A stretch of 64,000 bases of DNA from positions 3,217,501 to 3,281,500 of the forward strand of contig NZ_CP077089.1 of NCBI RefSeq assembly GCF_014268445.2, in the 5' to 3' direction. This stretch comes from Pseudomonas tensinigenes. Its GTDB lineage: Bacteria; Pseudomonadota; Gammaproteobacteria; Pseudomonadales; Pseudomonadaceae. A program made the position numbers and the translations under genes. Each line of letters opens with the position of its first letter. The first letter of the stretch is position 1. The notes under the pieces were generated by a model. It saw only the letters and a list, made by a program, of their open reading frames with translations. It was not told the origin of the DNA and did not search any database. This document shows positions 17,666 through 26,277 of this stretch, piece after piece.

Positions 17666-18967
17666 ATGTTTCGCATCCTGTTTCGCCTGTATCTAGTGAC
17701 GATCGTTTCCTACAGTGCGGCGATCTATCTGGTGCCGGATCTGGTGGTCATGGCGTTCCGCGAGCGCTTCGTCACTTACAACCTGGACTATTCGCGCGGA
17801 CTGCAATCGCTGATCACCCGGCAGTTTCACGCGGTGCCGCAAGCGCAGTGGCCGGCGCTGGCGGCGTCGATGGACAAGGATTTCCAGCCGCTGCACATCG
17901 TTCTCGCGCGGATCGACGATGCCCAGTTCACCGCGATCGAGCAGGAGCGCCTACGGCGGGGTGAAAACGTCGTGCGCATTGGTGATTGGGGCTGGCGCAC
18001 GCTGGCGGTGACGCCGCTGGACGACATCTCGGCCGTGCAAATGGTCGTGCCGCCGGACCCGATGGACGTCAATCTGTTGTACTGGAGCATCAACGTATTG
18101 GTCGGCGCGACGCTGCTCGCCTGCCTGCTGATGTGGCTGCGCCCGCACTGGCGCGATCTGGAACGGCTCAAAGGTACCGCCGAACGCTTCGGCAAGGGCC
18201 ATTTGAGCGAACGCACGGAAATTGCCCCGAGTTCCAACATCGGCAGCCTTGCCAACGTCTTCGACACCATGGCCGGCGATATCGAAAATCTGCTCAATCA
18301 GCAACGCGACTTGCTCAATGCGGTCTCCCACGAATTGCGCACGCCGCTAACGCGGCTGGATTTCGGTCTGGCGCTGGCGCTCTCGGACGATTTGCCGGCT
18401 GCCAGTCGCGAGCGCTTGCTGGGACTGGTCGCGCATATCCGCGAACTCGATGAGTTGGTGTTGGAGCTGTTGTCATACAGTCGCTTGCAGAATCCGGCGC
18501 AAATGCCAGAGCAGGTCGAGGTGTCGCTGGATGAGTTCATCGACAGCATTCTGGGCAGTGTCGATGAAGAGCTTGAGTCGCCGGAGATCGTCATCGACGT
18601 GTTGCTCCACGGTCAATTGGAGCGGTTTTCGCTCGATCCACGCCTGACCGCGCGGGCGATCCAGAATCTGCTGCGCAACGCCATGCGCTATTGCGAGAAA
18701 CGCATTCAGATTGGCGTGCAGGTCAATGCCGAGGGCTGTGAGATCTGGGTCGATGATGACGGCATCGGGATTCCCGATGACGAGCGTGAGCGGATTTTCG
18801 AGCCTTTCTATCGACTGGATCGCAGCCGGGATCGGGCGACCGGTGGTTTTGGCCTGGGCCTGGCGATCAGTCGCCGTGCACTGGAAGCGCAGGGTGGCAC
18901 GTTGACGGTTGAGTCTTCGCCGTTGGGCGGTGCGCGGTTTCGGCTGTGGTTGCCCACTAACGCCTGA
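17666..18967 (+). CDS. Sensor histidine kinase (RstB-like)
   Basis: A 433-residue membrane sensor kinase. A membrane helix near residues 5-30 precedes a periplasmic region of roughly 105 residues. A second helix (INVLVGATLLACLLMWL) leads to HAMP, then the dimerisation/phosphoacceptor helix NAVSHELRTPLTRLDFGL with the catalytic His. The ATPase domain carries an N-box (LLRNAMRYC), G1 (DDGIGIPDDERERIFEPFYR) and G2 (GFGLGLAISRRA). Gene order and spacing (4 bp after the regulator stop) show co-transcription. The architecture resembles RstB. The stimulus is unknown; the divergent RND pump suggests envelope or drug stress. Confidence 0.92.
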   Translation: MFRILFRLYLVTIVSYSAAIYLVPDLVVMAFRERFVTYNLDYSRGLQSLITRQFHAVPQAQWPALAASMDKDFQPLHIVLARIDDAQFTAIEQERLRRGENVVRIGDWGWRTLAVTPLDDISAVQMVVPPDPMDVNLLYWSINVLVGATLLACLLMWLRPHWRDLERLKGTAERFGKGHLSERTEIAPSSNIGSLANVFDTMAGDIENLLNQQRDLLNAVSHELRTPLTRLDFGLALALSDDLPAASRERLLGLVAHIRELDELVLELLSYSRLQNPAQMPEQVEVSLDEFIDSILGSVDEELESPEIVIDVLLHGQLERFSLDPRLTARAIQNLLRNAMRYCEKRIQIGVQVNAEGCEIWVDDDGIGIPDDERERIFEPFYRLDRSRDRATGGFGLGLAISRRALEAQGGTLTVESSPLGGARFRLWLPTNA

Positions 18968-18991
18968 ACTTCATGCCCCTGAAAAGATACC

Positions 18992-19080
18992 TGTGGGAGC
19001 GAGCTTGCTCGCGAAGGCGGTATGTCAGCCAAATATGCGTTGACTGACCCGACGCCTTCGCGAGCAGGCTCGCTCCCACA
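18992..19080. repeat. REP inverted doublet
   Basis: Main-family arms starting TGTGGGAGCGAGCTTGCTCG at 18992 and ending CGAGCAGGCTCGCTCCCACA at 19080. It lies between convergent 3' ends of the sensor kinase and the nicotinamidase gene. Confidence 0.85.
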
Positions 19081-19095
19081 TGGGGATTGCGTTGT

Positions 19096-19722
19096 TCAGA
19101 CCAGCTCTGTGGATTGAATCAACCCGACCCCGGCACTTTGCATACGCTCAATCGCTGCCGTCAGTGATCCGTTCAGATCGATCGCCCGGCACGCATCCAG
19201 CACCACATAAGCATTGAATCCCGCCGCCCGAGCATCCAGCGCTGAATACATCACGCAGAAATCCAGTGCCAGGCCCACCATGTAGACCGTATCGATCCCG
19301 CGCTCTTTCAGGTAGCCGGCCAGCCCCGTGGTGGTTTGGCGATCGGCTTCCAGAAAGGCCGAGTAGCTGTCGATATCAGGATTGCAGCCCTTGCGAATGA
19401 TCAACTGGGCATGAGGCAAGTCGAGTTCCCGGTGAAACTCGGCCCCCGCTGTCGATTGCACACAATGGTCGGGCCAGAGTGTCTGCTCGCCGTAAGGCAA
19501 TTGAATGACATCGTAGGGCTGGTGACCGGGATGACTGGAGGCGAATGAGGCATGGCCGGTGGGGTGCCAATCCTGTGCAACGACGACCTGGGTGAACTGG
19601 CGGGCGAGCCGGTTGATCAGCGGCACGATCAGATCACCTTCCGGTACCGCTAATTGGCCGCCGGGGGTGAAGTCGTTTTGAACGTCGATCACCAGTAAGG
19701 CAGTGCGAGACGAAATCGCCAT
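19096..19722 (-). CDS. pncA: Nicotinamidase
   Basis: A 208-residue isochorismatase-like hydrolase of the PncA type. The catalytic Asp is in ALLVIDVQNDF (D13), metal-binding residues in VAQDWHPTGHASF, the family motif PDHCVQSTAGAEFH, the lysine in IIRKGCNPDIDSYSAF, and the nucleophilic Cys in VGLALDFCVMYSALDA. It converts nicotinamide to nicotinate in NAD salvage. The ATG at 19722 is chosen because GGAG lies upstream and the family begins here; an in-frame start at 19914 would add 64 residues without family resemblance. It stands alone, with no pncB beside it. Confidence 0.92.
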   Translation of the reverse strand: MAISSRTALLVIDVQNDFTPGGQLAVPEGDLIVPLINRLARQFTQVVVAQDWHPTGHASFASSHPGHQPYDVIQLPYGEQTLWPDHCVQSTAGAEFHRELDLPHAQLIIRKGCNPDIDSYSAFLEADRQTTTGLAGYLKERGIDTVYMVGLALDFCVMYSALDARAAGFNAYVVLDACRAIDLNGSLTAAIERMQSAGVGLIQSTELV

Positions 19723-19912
19723 CGGGGGAGTACTCCTGGAATATGACTTTCTTCGGCGTGGAAGTAACGTTTCTCTTGGCACAAAACGACTGCTCAACGA
19801 ATTCAGGCGTGGGATAAGCCGCTCTACGATTGCTGCGAATGGCGCCGGCTTTCGTTCGCCTTTTGCGGTTACTCCGACCAATGGTAGCGTTTTAACCGGT
19901 TTTACAGGGTTC

Positions 19913-19932
19913 ACCTGTCAGATCTGACAGTA
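19913..19932. promoter_or_regulatory. lux/las-box-like palindrome
   Basis: ACCTGTCAGATCTGACAGTA contains a perfect 16-bp palindrome (19915-19930) and fits the NNCT-N12-AGNN pattern bound by LuxR-type quorum-sensing regulators. A possible -10 (TTTCAT, 19954-19959) would place the palindrome centre near -43 of the implied start site, the usual position for activation. The downstream 755-residue gene starts 88 bp further on. No luxR or luxI homolog is in the window. Confidence 0.55.
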
Positions 19933-20020
19933 GGCAACCGCGGGCGATGGGTGTTTCATGCGCAGGACAAGAACCCCTGCTTCCGATCGTATCGGACCCT
20001 GCTCCCAAAGGATGATCACT

Positions 20021-22288
20021 ATGGACGTCAAGACCCTTGAAAAACCGCGAATTGCCGGCATGAGTCAGCCGGTCCCCGGGCCAGAAAATGCAGATGCAGG
20101 GCTGCCTCTGGCACTGACTTATCTGTACCCGGAAGGGGTGAAGGTGTTCATCGAACCCGCCACTACCGCGCAGGACAATGACGTCTATGTCGTGCGTTTG
20201 AACGGAGAACGGGTTGCGGAGAAACCCATCGCCACCGGCGAGGCCTCTCAACGGGTAATCGTCTATGTGGCTGCGGACAAATGGAAGAGTCCGCTGAATG
20301 TTCTTGATTACGGGATAGAGCGAGATGGCGTGGAGCTCGAAGCTTCGGCGCCGTTGACGGTTATTTATCACGACAAGCGTCCGGGTAACGTGGACCGTTT
20401 TCCTGAGGAGGAAGGCCATTCCGAACTGGTGTTTGAAGTGGCTCCGGATGCGTTGGATGAAGGTGTAGACGCCGAGCGTGCGCGTACAGGCGTAAGCATC
20501 AGCGTTACCTACCCGATAATGAGAGCGTTCGACACCATCGTGGTGTATTGCAACGGTAAAACCTTCAGTCATGTGGTCAGTGAGGAAGCGGCGGATCAGC
20601 AGCGGCCCATCCAGATGACCATCGATGAGGCGACCTTTCGCGCGGCCGGGGACAGTGCTCACTTTGAAGTGCGTTACACGGTATTTGATCGTGTGGGTAA
20701 CAGTCCGGATGTCAACAGTCCGAACTCGGCCAGCCAGTATCTGTACGTCAACCTGAATGGCACCTGGTATGACCCACCGATCCTCAGCGAGGACCCCGAT
20801 GATCCTGACGATGACGCCAGCAGCGTCGAACTGGAAAAACTGGCTGGCGAACCGGCAATTGCACAAATCTATGTATCGCGCAGTTGGCTCAGAGACGATG
20901 AAATCCGTTTGACGGGGCGCTTCTATGCTAAGGACGGAGCGTTACTGGAACATTTGACGCTGACCGAAAAAGTGAAGAATGCACCGTTTTCCTACTCGAT
21001 CCCTGTGCCTTACGCTGCGTTTGCTGCCGCCGCGAAGGGACATGCAGTGTTTTCGTATCAGCGCGTCAGCCAGGGGGTCGAACTCGACCGCTCCTATGTC
21101 CTGAAAACCAGTATCACCGGCGAGCCCGCTGCGACCCTTTTACCACCTGCACTGGTGGGCTCCGGTTACCTGATCGATCCTCTGGATTTGCCCAACGGTG
21201 TGACAGCCCGAGTCGAATACCTGGAGGATCAACCCGGGGACAAAGCGCGGCTGTTGGTCCAAGGCATAACCGGGCCGGGCTCGCCAGTCTTTGTTCCAAG
21301 CACCTTCAACAAGAACCACCGGGCCAACTTTCTGATCGAGTCTTCAGTGCTGGCGGCCAGTCATGGCAAGACAATCCAGCTGTCATGGGAGTTGCTGCGA
21401 GGTGCGGCCCCTCAACCCTCCGCGCACCGTGACGTGGTGATCAAGCGGATCGAGGATCGGGATCGACGGCTGCCCACACCCGATATCCCTCAGGCCAGCA
21501 ACGGGATACTTGATCTGGGTGATTTTACCGGTGGTGCGCAGGCGCAATGTGCGGTGTGGCCATTGATGGCGGAGGGGCAATTGCGTTGGTTTCGTTTGCA
21601 CGGCACAGATATCAACGGTGACAGTTACACGATTGTCCTCGCCGAAGCTGCTCCAGTGACAGCGCCGGAAAAAGACAGCGGGCTGGATAATGCGTTGCCT
21701 CGCAGCGAACTCCGGAAACTCAAACCGGGTACGTCCGTGCGCATGGAGTTGAAAGTTGCCTATGACGGGCTCAATGACGAAACCACTGCAGTGGTGTTCA
21801 ATTCGCCGACATTCACCGTGCTGAATTCTCCCGCGACGTTAATGGAAGATTTCACCGGCGTGCCGAATCAGACGGCACGACAAGGCGCAATCATGGAAAC
21901 GCCCACTATGCAGATCACGTTCAAATCCGGTGATGGCGAATGCGCGATCATGCCTCGTTCCGACATCGGTCAATCCTTTCCCGGTCGAATCGATGGTCAG
22001 GTACTGAGCATTGGCCGCGACGCCTTTGGCGAGGCCGCGCAGGTAGTGGAAATAAAACTGAAGAATGCCTGCTCGCGAATCAGTTTTTTTCATTTAAGCG
22101 TTAACTATGAGGACAGCACCGTGACTTACTACACCAGCAATGGGGAGCTTTTGGGGCGTCAGGCGTTAGGTTCGTCCTACGGCACACCGGTCAATGTTGC
22201 CTTTGATGCACCGGGGATCGCACGACTTGAGTTCCATAGTCCGAAACCTGACTGGTTTTCCCTTGACTCCTTTAAAGTGGATGCCTAG
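20021..22288 (+). CDS. Large protein of unknown function with beta-sandwich-like repeats
   Basis: A 755-residue protein I cannot assign to a named family. It has no signal peptide or membrane segment. The first 650 residues look like several Ig-like beta-sandwich units of about 100-130 residues: each has alternating hydrophobic strands, and similar openings recur (VSISVTYPIMRAFDTIVVYCNGK, EIRLTGRFYAKDG). An acidic linker (SEDPDDPDDDASSVE) lies near residue 270. The last 130 residues from LMEDFTGVPNQTA form a separate domain ending in FHSPKPDWFSLDSFKV, like a carbohydrate-binding jelly roll. AAAGGA lies 8 bases before the ATG at 20021. An ATG at 20012 is a less likely start. The lux-box-like site upstream suggests cell-density control. 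Confidence 0.75.
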   Translation: MDVKTLEKPRIAGMSQPVPGPENADAGLPLALTYLYPEGVKVFIEPATTAQDNDVYVVRLNGERVAEKPIATGEASQRVIVYVAADKWKSPLNVLDYGIERDGVELEASAPLTVIYHDKRPGNVDRFPEEEGHSELVFEVAPDALDEGVDAERARTGVSISVTYPIMRAFDTIVVYCNGKTFSHVVSEEAADQQRPIQMTIDEATFRAAGDSAHFEVRYTVFDRVGNSPDVNSPNSASQYLYVNLNGTWYDPPILSEDPDDPDDDASSVELEKLAGEPAIAQIYVSRSWLRDDEIRLTGRFYAKDGALLEHLTLTEKVKNAPFSYSIPVPYAAFAAAAKGHAVFSYQRVSQGVELDRSYVLKTSITGEPAATLLPPALVGSGYLIDPLDLPNGVTARVEYLEDQPGDKARLLVQGITGPGSPVFVPSTFNKNHRANFLIESSVLAASHGKTIQLSWELLRGAAPQPSAHRDVVIKRIEDRDRRLPTPDIPQASNGILDLGDFTGGAQAQCAVWPLMAEGQLRWFRLHGTDINGDSYTIVLAEAAPVTAPEKDSGLDNALPRSELRKLKPGTSVRMELKVAYDGLNDETTAVVFNSPTFTVLNSPATLMEDFTGVPNQTARQGAIMETPTMQITFKSGDGECAIMPRSDIGQSFPGRIDGQVLSIGRDAFGEAAQVVEIKLKNACSRISFFHLSVNYEDSTVTYYTSNGELLGRQALGSSYGTPVNVAFDAPGIARLEFHSPKPDWFSLDSFKVDA

Positions 22289-22333
22289 TGCCGTCAGACC
22301 AGTTCCGCCAACTTGAACATGCCGGTCAAGGCA

Positions 22334-23092
22334 CTAGCCGATGGATCGCGATTTCAACAGTGTTGCGCTCTGCTCAAGTGCAGCCGCCGGAACGTGTCCG
22401 ATCAACATCCAGGCATGTTCATGCTCTGTCCAGAACACTACGTTCATCTCGTGTCGACGTTCATGCTCAAGCGCTCGGCTACCCTGGTTCGAGCGCGTGA
22501 CGCATAACGCCAGAGGCCCATGCCTGGCATCGAGGTACATGATCTGTGCGATCGGCACACCGTCGTATTCAAGCACTTGTGCGCGTTTGAATTCGGCACC
22601 CGGCAGTTTCAACGTGGCGGGTGAGAGATTCAGGCCCAGACGCGCATCAACCGTGCGCAGTTGCGCGCGTTGGGAGGCTTCGTCGGTGGGCAGGTGATCA
22701 AGCGTTTGCGGCACATACAGCGCCATGTAATCGCCCACCAATGCGCGCCAGTTGTTCGATTGCGCGGCGTGCCAGCCGAGGAATAACCGGTCGGCCAACA
22801 CGCCTCCGGCCAACAGCGCAGCGGCCGCGCCACCGATAAACCAGCGGCGACTCAGCCCAGGCTTTTCTGGCGAAGGAATGGCATCCAGCCGCGCTTGCAG
22901 TCGATCCAGCGGCGCCTGTTGCGCCAGCTCGTCATAGGCGTTCTTGAACGGCAGATTACTGCGGCTCAGCCATTGCACGCGCAGGCTGAGCAGCGGGTCT
23001 TCGACAATGGCATTGTCCAGTTGGTTGCGATAGTCGCCGTCCAGTTCGACGTCGAGGTAGGCGACCAGTTGTTCATCCGAAGGTTTGTTCAT
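22334..23092 (-). CDS. Anti-sigma factor, membrane anchored
   Basis: A 252-residue transmembrane anti-sigma factor. The N-terminal cytoplasmic part opens MNKPSDEQLVAYLDVELDG, the usual form of RskA/ChrR-like anti-sigma domains (no HxxxCxxC zinc motif seen). A single membrane helix (WFIGGAAAALLAGGVLAD) lies around residues 84-102, followed by a periplasmic C-terminal domain. Its ATG overlaps the stop of the ECF sigma gene (ATGA), the classic sigma/anti-sigma arrangement. It should hold the sigma factor inactive until an envelope signal arrives. The signal is unknown. Confidence 0.85.
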   Translation of the reverse strand: MNKPSDEQLVAYLDVELDGDYRNQLDNAIVEDPLLSLRVQWLSRSNLPFKNAYDELAQQAPLDRLQARLDAIPSPEKPGLSRRWFIGGAAAALLAGGVLADRLFLGWHAAQSNNWRALVGDYMALYVPQTLDHLPTDEASQRAQLRTVDARLGLNLSPATLKLPGAEFKRAQVLEYDGVPIAQIMYLDARHGPLALCVTRSNQGSRALEHERRHEMNVVFWTEHEHAWMLIGHVPAAALEQSATLLKSRSIG

Positions 23093-23619
23093 GAGCGGTC
23101 TCCTTCGGTGGTTTTTGGCACAGCCTGCAACGGCGGGTATTCGGCGAGTTTCAGGCGGGCGGTGGCCAGACGGCTCATCACAGTGCCGATCGGCACTTGC
23201 AGGATCTCCGCGACTTCGCGGTAGGACAAACCTTCGACGTAGGCGAGGTAGACCGTTTCCCGCTGGATTTCAGGCAGCGCATCGACGCGGCGAATCACTT
23301 GCGCCGCCATCACGTGCGTCTGCGCCGCGTATTCACCATCGAACGCCAGTTGACCATCGGCATCGACCTGTCCCGTCCCCTGACGCACGCGACGAGCGCG
23401 CACTTCATTGAGCCAGATCGAATGCAGAATGCTCAGCAACCAGCGATCCATGCGCGTACCGGCGATGTACTGATTGGCGCGCTCCAGCGCTCGTACACAC
23501 GTGGCCTGTACCAGATCCTCGGCCACGTGCCGGTTGCGCGACAGCAGCAGACCGTAGCGCCACAGTCGCGCCAGATGCTGCCCGAGTTCTGCTCTGAATG
23601 CCTGATCGTTGAAGATGAT
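23089..23619 (-). CDS. ECF sigma factor, apparently starting at ATC
   Basis: An extracytoplasmic-function sigma-70 factor of about 176 residues. Region 2 reads ELGQHLARLWRYGLLLSRNR then VAEDLVQATCVRAL and RMDRWLLSILHSIWLNEVR. Region 4 is LPEIQRETVYLAYVEGLSY followed by REVAEILQVPIGTVMSRLA. The only canonical start (GTG, 23526) falls inside region 2 and would remove conserved residues. The frame is open back to an in-frame TGA at 23638-23640, and between them no ATG, GTG or TTG occurs. AAGGG precedes two tandem ATC codons (23619 and 23616), so a rare ATC start is the best reading. The gene lies between a TPR gene and the anti-sigma gene. Confidence 0.75.
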   Translation of the reverse strand: MIFNDQAFRAELGQHLARLWRYGLLLSRNRHVAEDLVQATCVRALERANQYIAGTRMDRWLLSILHSIWLNEVRARRVRQGTGQVDADGQLAFDGEYAAQTHVMAAQVIRRVDALPEIQRETVYLAYVEGLSYREVAEILQVPIGTVMSRLATARLKLAEYPPLQAVPKTTEGDRS

Positions 23620-23637
23620 GGCGGCCCTTATAAGTGC

Positions 23638-24171
23638 TCAGGTTTTCGATGAGTCGTTGATGGCTTCAGCCAGGTCCTGATATTCCTCGCACGAGGTGCC
23701 GCAAATCGATCTGATCTGCTGCAACTGCTCCTGCGCCAGGTCGACGCGGCCTTTGATTACATAGGCCTCACCGAGGTATTCGCGCACTTGCGCGTACTGC
23801 GGATCGAGCTGCACCGATTGCAGGTAATAGCCGATGCCCTCGTCGGTGCGCCCCAGTTTGCGCGAGGCGTATCCGCGATAGTTGAGGGCCTTGGCGGTGT
23901 TCGGTTGCTTGAGCGTATCGAGCAGCACCAAGGCTTCTTCGTAGCGACCGGCCTTGGCAAGGCGATAGGCGTAATCAGTACGGTCAGCGTCCGGCAGCAG
24001 ACTGCTGGTTTGCAGCACGCATTTTTGCGTTTTGCTGTCCCAGACCTGGCCTTTCGGGCATTCGGGCTTCTGCACCGGTTCTTCTTCATCACCATTGGCC
24101 AAGGCCAATTGGCTGGACATCGCGGCGACCAGCAGCAACGGGGCGGCGAACATAACGGAACGGATAGTCAT
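23638..24171 (-). CDS. Secreted tetratricopeptide-repeat protein
   Basis: A 177-residue protein with a signal peptide (MTIRSVMFAAPLLLVAAMSSQLALA, cleavage expected before NGDEEE). A short Cys-containing segment (PECPKGQVWDSKTQKCV) follows, then three TPR-like helix pairs, for example YAYRLAKAGRYEEALVLLD and GYASRKLGRTDEGIGYYLQS. It is probably periplasmic and may be part of the signal sensed by the sigma/anti-sigma pair encoded downstream; its stop is 18 bp before the sigma start, so the three genes appear to form one operon. The ATG at 24171 has GGAG upstream; an in-frame upstream start at 24213 would spoil the signal peptide. Confidence 0.8.
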   Translation of the reverse strand: MTIRSVMFAAPLLLVAAMSSQLALANGDEEEPVQKPECPKGQVWDSKTQKCVLQTSSLLPDADRTDYAYRLAKAGRYEEALVLLDTLKQPNTAKALNYRGYASRKLGRTDEGIGYYLQSVQLDPQYAQVREYLGEAYVIKGRVDLAQEQLQQIRSICGTSCEEYQDLAEAINDSSKT

Positions 24172-24329
24172 GGGCAAGGCTCCACAGGGGTTATGTTTCA
24201 CATTGAACACCACAGGGTGAATTTTTATTCATTGCTTTATCAGTGACTGTTCAAGTTCAGCGTAAATTCAAGCGCTATGCTCGGGAGCGTCTGCCGTCGA
24301 TCCGATGTTTTGTCGTAAGGAGAGTTGCC

Positions 24330-25103
24330 ATGACCGATCACGTCCATCATTCAGCCGCTGCCGGCTACAAAACCGCCGCCGACACCTACGTCAAAGGGCG
24401 GCCGGACTATCCGCCGCAGGTCAGTGAGTGGTTGACTGCGACGCTGGGCCTGGATAGGCATAAAACGGTGATCGATCTGGGCGCCGGCACCGGCAAGTTC
24501 ACCGGACGCCTGGTAGCGACGGGCGCGCAAGTGATCGCCGTTGAACCGGTGGCGCAGATGCTGGAAAAACTGTCTGACGCCTGGCCCGATGTGCTGGCTG
24601 TGTGCGTTACGGCGACCGACCTGCCGTTGCCGGACGCTTCAGTGGATGTGGTGATTTGCGCGCAGGCGTTTCACTGGTTCGCCAGTACCGAGGCGCTGAG
24701 CGAAATCGCTCGAGTACTCAAGCCGGGTGGCAAGTTGGGGCTGATCTGGAACTTGCGTGATACCGCAGTCAGTTGGGTGCCGAAACTGGATGCCATCGTC
24801 AACGCACTGGAAGGGGACACGCCGCGCTATTACACCGGCACCTGGCGCACAGCATTTCCGCACCCGGCTTTTGAGAAATTGCAGGTTGAACAGTTTCATC
24901 ATGGTCATACCGGCTCACCGGAAGATGTGATCTTCAACCGCGTGCGCTCGACCAGTTTCATCGCCGCGCTGCCGGATGCGAAACGGGCGAAAGTCGATGA
25001 GCAGATTCGTGCGTTGATTGCCGCCGAGCCGGAACTGCGTGACAGGGATGTGGTGACGGTGCCGTATGAAACGGCGGCGTATGTTGCGATTAAGCGGGGC
25101 TGA
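24330..25103 (+). CDS. Class I SAM-dependent methyltransferase
   Basis: A 257-residue methyltransferase of the Methyltransf_11 type. Motif I is VIDLGAGTGKFTGRL with the SAM-binding glycines. Motif II is VIAVEPV. The acceptor-side motif reads VDVVICAQAFHWFAS, followed by EIARVLKPGGKLGLIWN. The substrate cannot be read; such enzymes methylate small molecules. TAAGGAG lies just before the ATG at 24330, which decides the start against an upstream in-frame codon. It is transcribed away from the TPR/sigma operon and stands alone. Confidence 0.88.
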   Translation: MTDHVHHSAAAGYKTAADTYVKGRPDYPPQVSEWLTATLGLDRHKTVIDLGAGTGKFTGRLVATGAQVIAVEPVAQMLEKLSDAWPDVLAVCVTATDLPLPDASVDVVICAQAFHWFASTEALSEIARVLKPGGKLGLIWNLRDTAVSWVPKLDAIVNALEGDTPRYYTGTWRTAFPHPAFEKLQVEQFHHGHTGSPEDVIFNRVRSTSFIAALPDAKRAKVDEQIRALIAAEPELRDRDVVTVPYETAAYVAIKRG

Positions 25104-25180
25104 GGTAGCCGGGTTGCGAGAACGCCGGGCTAACCCTGTCAATGTTTACCCCGGCCCTTGGTTGCAGCCGAGGTAAAGGT

Positions 25181-25621
25181 CTAATTTGTCATGTTGAACT
25201 TGCCATTTTTGATAAAGACTTGCTGCCCGTTTTTTTCATTCAGAGCTGTAAAAAACACTGTGCCCTCCACTTGTTCACCTTCGGCTGACGGCACGATAGT
25301 TAGCGTTATTTGTCCTGATGTTGAATAGTACGGCTCCGCATCACCAAGAGTGCCGACCGCATAGCTTCCTCGAAAGTCGCCGTCCCTGGTCAGCGGATAG
25401 GTGCCTGCCGTTACCCCCACAGGGAAATAGACACTCAGATAGGCGTGTCGCCGCGGAAGCGGTCCGTCGAATTCCTGATCGCCAATAGCTTGCCAAAAAG
25501 GGACAGGCACCGGGCGAGAGCTGATGGCCAGATTCACTAACGTCGTATGAAACAACAAGCGTTCACCACCTTCCGTCTCGGCAGAAAACTCTCCTGTAGA
25601 TGTGTACGCTGAATCACTCAT
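25181..25621 (-). CDS. Hypothetical protein, beta-rich
   Basis: A 146-residue protein of no family I recognise. It begins MSDSAYTSTGEFSAETEGGE, has no signal peptide, and is rich in predicted beta strands (LTLTIVP-like segments, VEGTVFFTALNEKNGQQVFI), ending GKFNMTN. The composition suggests a small beta-sandwich. AGGAG is 8 bases before the ATG, and the frame is intact, so the gene is probably real. It converges on the methyltransferase gene. Confidence 0.6.
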   Translation of the reverse strand: MSDSAYTSTGEFSAETEGGERLLFHTTLVNLAISSRPVPVPFWQAIGDQEFDGPLPRRHAYLSVYFPVGVTAGTYPLTRDGDFRGSYAVGTLGDAEPYYSTSGQITLTIVPSAEGEQVEGTVFFTALNEKNGQQVFIKNGKFNMTN

Positions 25622-25785
25622 TGCTCATGCTCCTGACGTATGGCCTCAATGGGATCAAGCTCCCGGTGAAGGCTCAAGTTACTGCATCAGGATGTGCCGC
25701 ATAACTGTCATAGTTGACAGTTGACATCTGGGTTGATCAGGCATTCTTGAACGACATGCACCTTGCCAGTGCTGACACCAACCCC

Positions 25786-25813
25786 TGTGGGAGCGAGCCT
25801 GCTCGCGAAGGCG
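25786..25813. repeat. Single REP copy
   Basis: One 28-bp copy of the main REP family (TGTGGGAGCGAGCCTGCTCG onward) with no inverted partner nearby. It lies just after the stop of the DUF2834-like gene. Confidence 0.8.
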
Positions 25814-25839
25814 ATCTACCCGGCATCCGATAACCCGGA

Positions 25840-26178
25840 TCAACCCACCCGAGCCAGATCCACCAGCTTCCTGTTGCGCTCGCGAACCCCACGCACCACC
25901 AGATACAACAACGGCCCGATCGACACAAAAACCGCCGTCAGCAACAAATAAGGCACCACCGACCAGACCGACTGCCCACGCGATCGGGCATCCTTGACCA
26001 TCCACACCCCGGCCAGTGTGGCCAGCAGATACAGGTCAATCACCACCTGCGCGGTGTCGGGCCGCGACATCAGGCTGATGCCAAAATCGATCAACGACTG
26101 TTCAGCCTGGAGCATCACCGAAACGGTATAACCGCTAAACGCGAGCAAAGCCGTGAGGGGCAGGGCGATAGACATCAT
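25840..26178 (-). CDS. DUF2834-like small membrane protein
   Basis: A 112-residue integral membrane protein with three hydrophobic segments. The order and the central sequence ([22 protein letters not shown] then [22 protein letters not shown]) resemble DUF2834 proteins, whose function is unknown. Two adjacent ATG codons are available (26178 and 26175). It is transcribed away from the threonine dehydratase attenuator region. Confidence 0.65.
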   Translation of the reverse strand: MMSIALPLTALLAFSGYTVSVMLQAEQSLIDFGISLMSRPDTAQVVIDLYLLATLAGVWMVKDARSRGQSVWSVVPYLLLTAVFVSIGPLLYLVVRGVRERNRKLVDLARVG

Positions 26179-26240
26179 GCAATCCTTCCTTGGTGTGATG
26201 AGAGAGTCGCCAGACTAACGCCGCCGCGCAAAATTGGCCA

Positions 26241-26270
26241 TTGACTTGCCATTAGCGCACAGGCTAATTT
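26241..26270 (+). promoter_or_regulatory. Sigma-70 promoter for the ilvA leader
   Basis: TTGACT (26241-26246) and TAATTT (26265-26270) are separated by 18 bp, a near-consensus sigma-70 promoter. The implied transcription start (6-8 bp after the -10) falls at 26276-26278, at or just before the AUG of the leader peptide. Confidence 0.55.
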
Positions 26271-26277
26271 CCAGCCC

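Noticed and set aside
23089..23526. GTG 23526 as start of the ECF sigma factor
   Set aside because: It would remove the conserved first part of region 2, which is plainly encoded upstream in the same frame.
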